Part shown: positions 14,415 to 15,985 of the stretch, piece after piece
Layout of the letters: every line of letters starts with the position of its first letter
Position numbering within the stretch: position 1 is the stretch's first letter
From: JANXQG01 sp037147235
GTDB taxonomy: Bacteria > Planctomycetota > Planctomycetia > Pirellulales > Thermoguttaceae
Assembly (NCBI GenBank): GCA_037147235.1
Contig: JBAWVO010000140.1
Coordinates: 1 to 15,985, forward strand
DNA length: 15,985 bases
Reading direction: 5' to 3'
Made by a program: the position numbers and the translations under genes
The notes under the pieces: model-generated
What the model saw: only the letters and a program-made list of their open reading frames with translations
Told to the model about the DNA's origin: nothing
The model's database searches: none

Positions 14415-15100
14415 GGGGGAATTTTCAACGCCACGACCGTGTCGAGCAGGGTGTCCTTGGCCTTCCACACCGAACCGAAGGCCCCGACGCCCAACTGCTC
14501 GATCAACTCGAAATGGGCGATCCGGCGGCGGATGCGGGCCTGCCCGGCAATCGAGCGGTCCACGGGTACGCCGCGAGCGATCAGGCTCATGCTGCTGCCG
14601 CACGATGGGCAGTTCATCTCCACGAGCGGGTCCTGGTCGATGATCTCGACCGGGTTGTGGCAATGCAGGCAGTGGATGCGGAAGGCGAAAGGCTGGAGTG
14701 GCTGGGCATCCTGTGGCACGGGCTTCCAGCCCGTGGACTGCGACACGGGCTGGAAGCCTAAACCACGCGGAGACACGGGCTGGAAGCCCGTGCCACGATC
14801 GACCGTATCGTCGAAGGCGGCGGCGAACTGGGCCAGCCCTTCAAGTTCGGGCCACTCGGCCAGGTAGTCCGCCGGTTCCTTGCGGAGATTCACTCGGCAG
14901 CGGCACTGGCGGTCCGTACCGATCAGGCGGACGAGCATGGCCACAAAGCGGGGATCGTCGCGCGATACCGGCACGAAATCGTCCAGGTTCGGCAGACCTG
15001 GGCCCCGCCAGGCTGCCTCCAGGCGTTGCATGGCCGAGAGGGCCAGCGACCATGTCTCGTCGTCCCACTGTGGCTCGGGATGGTCGGTGTCGTTAGTCAT
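14276..15100 (-). CDS. Ser/Thr kinase, N-terminal part: zinc ribbon and ATP loop (frame broken at 14415-14419)
   Basis: The true 5' end of the kinase gene. The ATG at 15098-15100 overlaps the sigma-factor TGA as ATGA, so translation is probably coupled; GGAG and GAGGGAAG lie just upstream. Seen: an acidic N-terminus; an inserted peptide with TGFQPV/GFQPV/TGWKPVP units (103-130) encoded by a palindromic repeat; a zinc ribbon CLHC (144-147) to CPSC (164-167); and the kinase start FELIEQLGVGAFGSV (197-211, Gly-rich loop), then VVALKIP (222-228) with Lys226 for ATP. After Pro228 this frame turns into unrelated sequence (PAGSSMQ...) and stops at 14276, giving 274 aa. The expected continuation sits in the neighbouring frame. 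Either the gene is a recent pseudogene or the assembly lacks one base here. Confidence 0.8.
   Translation of the reverse strand: MTNDTDHPEPQWDDETWSLALSAMQRLEAAWRGPGLPNLDDFVPVSRDDPRFVAMLVRLIGTDRQCRCRVNLRKEPADYLAEWPELEGLAQFAAAFDDTVDRGTGFQPVSPRGLGFQPVSQSTGWKPVPQDAQPLQPFAFRIHCLHCHNPVEIIDQDPLVEMNCPSCGSSMSLIARGVPVDRSIAGQARIRRRIAHFELIEQLGVGAFGSVWKAKDTLLDTVVALKIPPAGSSMQTRRIGSSARPVPPRNYTMRTSWACRRLAATASCFTSSAS
14415..14419 (-). other. Frameshift site in the kinase gene (run of five G)
   Basis: On the minus strand the reading passes AAA ATT CCC (Lys-Ile-Pro) and then needs one extra base to continue as AGC GGG CAG (Ser-Gly-Gln) in the frame that carries the rest of the kinase. Related kinases typically read KIPR-x-GQL, so an original CCC CGC AGC (P-R-S) with one lost base explains it exactly. 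The loss falls in or next to a run of five C (five G on the plus strand), a common place for slippage or a base-calling error. Confidence 0.8.
14713..14796. repeat. 84-bp palindromic repeat inside the kinase coding sequence
   Basis: Perfect 23-bp inverted arms (14713-14735 and 14774-14796) built on GGGCTTCCAGCCC and GGGCTGGAAGCCC, with an extra internal copy at about 14744-14757. Total length is 84 bp, exactly 28 codons, so the kinase frame is kept. It encodes GTGFQPVS, GLGFQPVS and STGWKPVP between the acidic N-terminus and the zinc ribbon. I recall TGFQPV/GWKPV peptides as frequent in planctomycete proteins because this DNA repeat lands in many genes; that is unverified. Confidence 0.85.
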
Positions 15101-15675
15101 TCTCCATCTTCCCTCGGCAGCAGCCTGGCCAACCGGGCGCGGATGCGGTCGAGCTTGCCGCGGACGGGGGCCTCGGTAAAGCCGAATCGTGGGGCGATCT
15201 CCGGGCAGGTAAAACCCTCCAGGTGCAGGCGAAATATCTCGGGGTCCGGCGGCTGGAGTCCGTCGATCGCGCGTTCGATGAAATCGGCCACCTCCACGGC
15301 ATCCTCGGGCAAGGGTTCCCGGCCGAGCATCCAATCTCCCGCGCGGCCGGTTTCATGGGCGGCGTCTCGCTTATCCGCCGCTTGCGTCTTGATGTGGCTC
15401 AGCATTTTGTGCCGCGTGATCGTCTCCAACAGGCACCACAGCGCGCCGGAGTGATCGATACGGAAGCGATGCTCCTGCACGCCCCGACAGAACGAGGCGA
15501 GGGCCGACTGGACCGGGTCTTCCGCACTCTCGCGGGCCGCCAACCGCGAACCCATCTCCCGCGCCACCAGTCCGCACAGCTTGTCACGATAGCGATTGAC
15601 CGCCTGTTCCACGGCCGAACTTGTGCCGTCATTCAGACGGATGAAGAAATCCGCCGAGGTGTCGGAATCCGACAT
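15097..15675 (-). CDS. ECF-type RNA polymerase sigma factor
   Basis: A 192-aa sigma-70 family factor of the short extracytoplasmic-function type that planctomycetes often pair with Ser/Thr kinases. Seen: a region 2-like part (about 20-105, with DKLCGLVAREMG and the segment WCLLETITRHKMLSHIKTQA, 80-99), a linker, and a region 4-like helix-turn-helix (about 132-186, DPEIFRLHLEGFTCPEIAPR at 144-163 and VRGKLDRIRARLARLL at 171-186) for -35 recognition. The ATG at 15673-15675 has AAGGAG 7 nt upstream. Its TGA overlaps the kinase ATG by ATGA, so the two form a tight operon, and phosphorylation or membrane sensing by the kinase may control the factor. No separate anti-sigma gene is seen. Confidence 0.88.
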   Translation of the reverse strand: MSDSDTSADFFIRLNDGTSSAVEQAVNRYRDKLCGLVAREMGSRLAARESAEDPVQSALASFCRGVQEHRFRIDHSGALWCLLETITRHKMLSHIKTQAADKRDAAHETGRAGDWMLGREPLPEDAVEVADFIERAIDGLQPPDPEIFRLHLEGFTCPEIAPRFGFTEAPVRGKLDRIRARLARLLPREDGE

Positions 15676-15723
15676 AAGATAGCTCCTTCACGCGAGAGGG
15701 CCGGCACGGCCGGACCAAGGTTG

Positions 15724-15750
15724 ATTGTACAACGCGTCTACCCCTGACAA
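15724..15750 (-). promoter_or_regulatory. Possible promoter of the sigma-kinase operon
   Basis: On the minus strand TTGTCA (15750-15745) and TACAAT (15729-15724), each one base from the sigma-70 consensus, are 15 bp apart, slightly short of the ideal 17. The -10 lies 48 bp before the sigma-factor ATG. The -35 overlaps a small palindrome, CCCCT-GACAAT-AGGGG, at 15741-15756 that could be a regulator site. No other better pair is seen in the upstream region. Confidence 0.4.
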
Positions 15751-15768
15751 TAGGGGCTGGGGGTTTTC

Positions 15769-15815
15769 GTAGAACGGATTTCAATCCGTTCGCGGCGGAA
15801 TGAATACCGCTCTAC
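15769..15815. repeat. Short palindromic repeat (family of 3836-3881)
   Basis: A 47-bp element with inverted ends (GTAGAACGG and CCGCTCTAC) and an inner perfect palindrome AACGGATT-TC-AATCCGTT (15773-15790). It shares its layout and much of its sequence with 3836-3881. It lies just upstream of the predicted sigma-factor promoter. Confidence 0.65.
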
Positions 15816-15858
15816 GGAGAATAAGCGAGATTCCCCCGCAGTCCGGCGCGAATAATTG

Positions 15859-15940
15859 TAGGGTGGGGAGAGCGCAGCGAGCCCCACCAATTCTGTTGCG
15901 GTCCGCTTTTGGTGGGGCTCGTTTCACTCTCCCCCATACG
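15859..15940. repeat. Nested palindrome, GTGGGGC...GCCCCAC type
   Basis: The inner arms CGAGCCCCACCAA (15878-15890) and TTGGTGGGGCTCG (15909-15921) are perfect over 13 bp with an 18-nt loop. Outer arms GGGGAGAG (15865-15872) and CTCTCCCC (15927-15934) extend the hairpin. A fragment of the same type, GGTGGGGCT, lies beside the heptamer array at 1604-1612. It is an intergenic dispersed repeat. Confidence 0.75.
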
Positions 15941-15985
15941 AACCAACTTAAGATTTTTGGTCTTGTAAAAAAAGCGGGAAGTCCT
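15941..15985. other. Window edge, no feature
   Basis: These last bases hold an A/T-rich stretch (CTTAAGATTTTTGG) and a run of A. They might be the flank of a gene outside the window. Nothing can be called. Confidence 0.4.

Overview
The window looks like a piece of a planctomycete chromosome, probably Pirellulales-like. This is inferred from gene content and not from a marker gene. The signs are a Tat-exported Gfo/Idh/MocA oxidoreductase, secreted formylglycine sulfatases in tandem, an ECF-type sigma factor overlapping a zinc-ribbon Ser/Thr kinase with a WD40 propeller, and a high density of dispersed palindromic repeats between and even inside genes. I see no tRNA, rRNA, CRISPR array, phage gene or transposase.

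Layout. (1) 1-3736: a minus-strand pair, a secreted GH5 glycosidase and then a Tat-signal oxidoreductase. They are separated by two abutting heptanucleotide arrays and bracketed by inverted copies of one repeat. The right copy is split by a 236-bp foldback (MITE-like) element with 10-bp direct repeats, and the left copy serves as its empty site. (2) 3737-6260: a plus-strand membrane-anchored SPFH/band-7 protein, then a 110-bp palindromic element and the remnant of a TPR gene. (3) 6261-9854: a minus-strand block of two start/stop-coupled sulfatases followed by a hicA-hicB toxin-antitoxin pair with its own consensus-like promoter at the sulfatase stop codon. (4) 9855-11138: a repeat-rich stretch with one small exported protein of unknown function, a second copy of the 110-bp element and a probable 32-aa membrane peptide ending exactly at that element. 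(5) 11139-15675: a minus-strand sigma factor and membrane Ser/Thr kinase-WD40 gene joined by an ATGA overlap. The kinase frame is broken by an apparent 1-nt deletion in a run of five G, just after the ATP-binding lysine. (6) 15676-15985: a probable promoter and two more palindromic repeats.

The GH5 enzyme, oxidoreductase and sulfatases fit extracellular or periplasmic breakdown of (sulfated) polysaccharide. The sigma-kinase pair fits a signalling module. hicAB is a selfish or stress module. I found no clearly new multi-gene system. The most informative signals are the foldback insertion with its empty site, the paired 110-bp elements, the in-frame palindromic repeat inside the kinase, the kinase frameshift and the possible leaderless hicA transcript.
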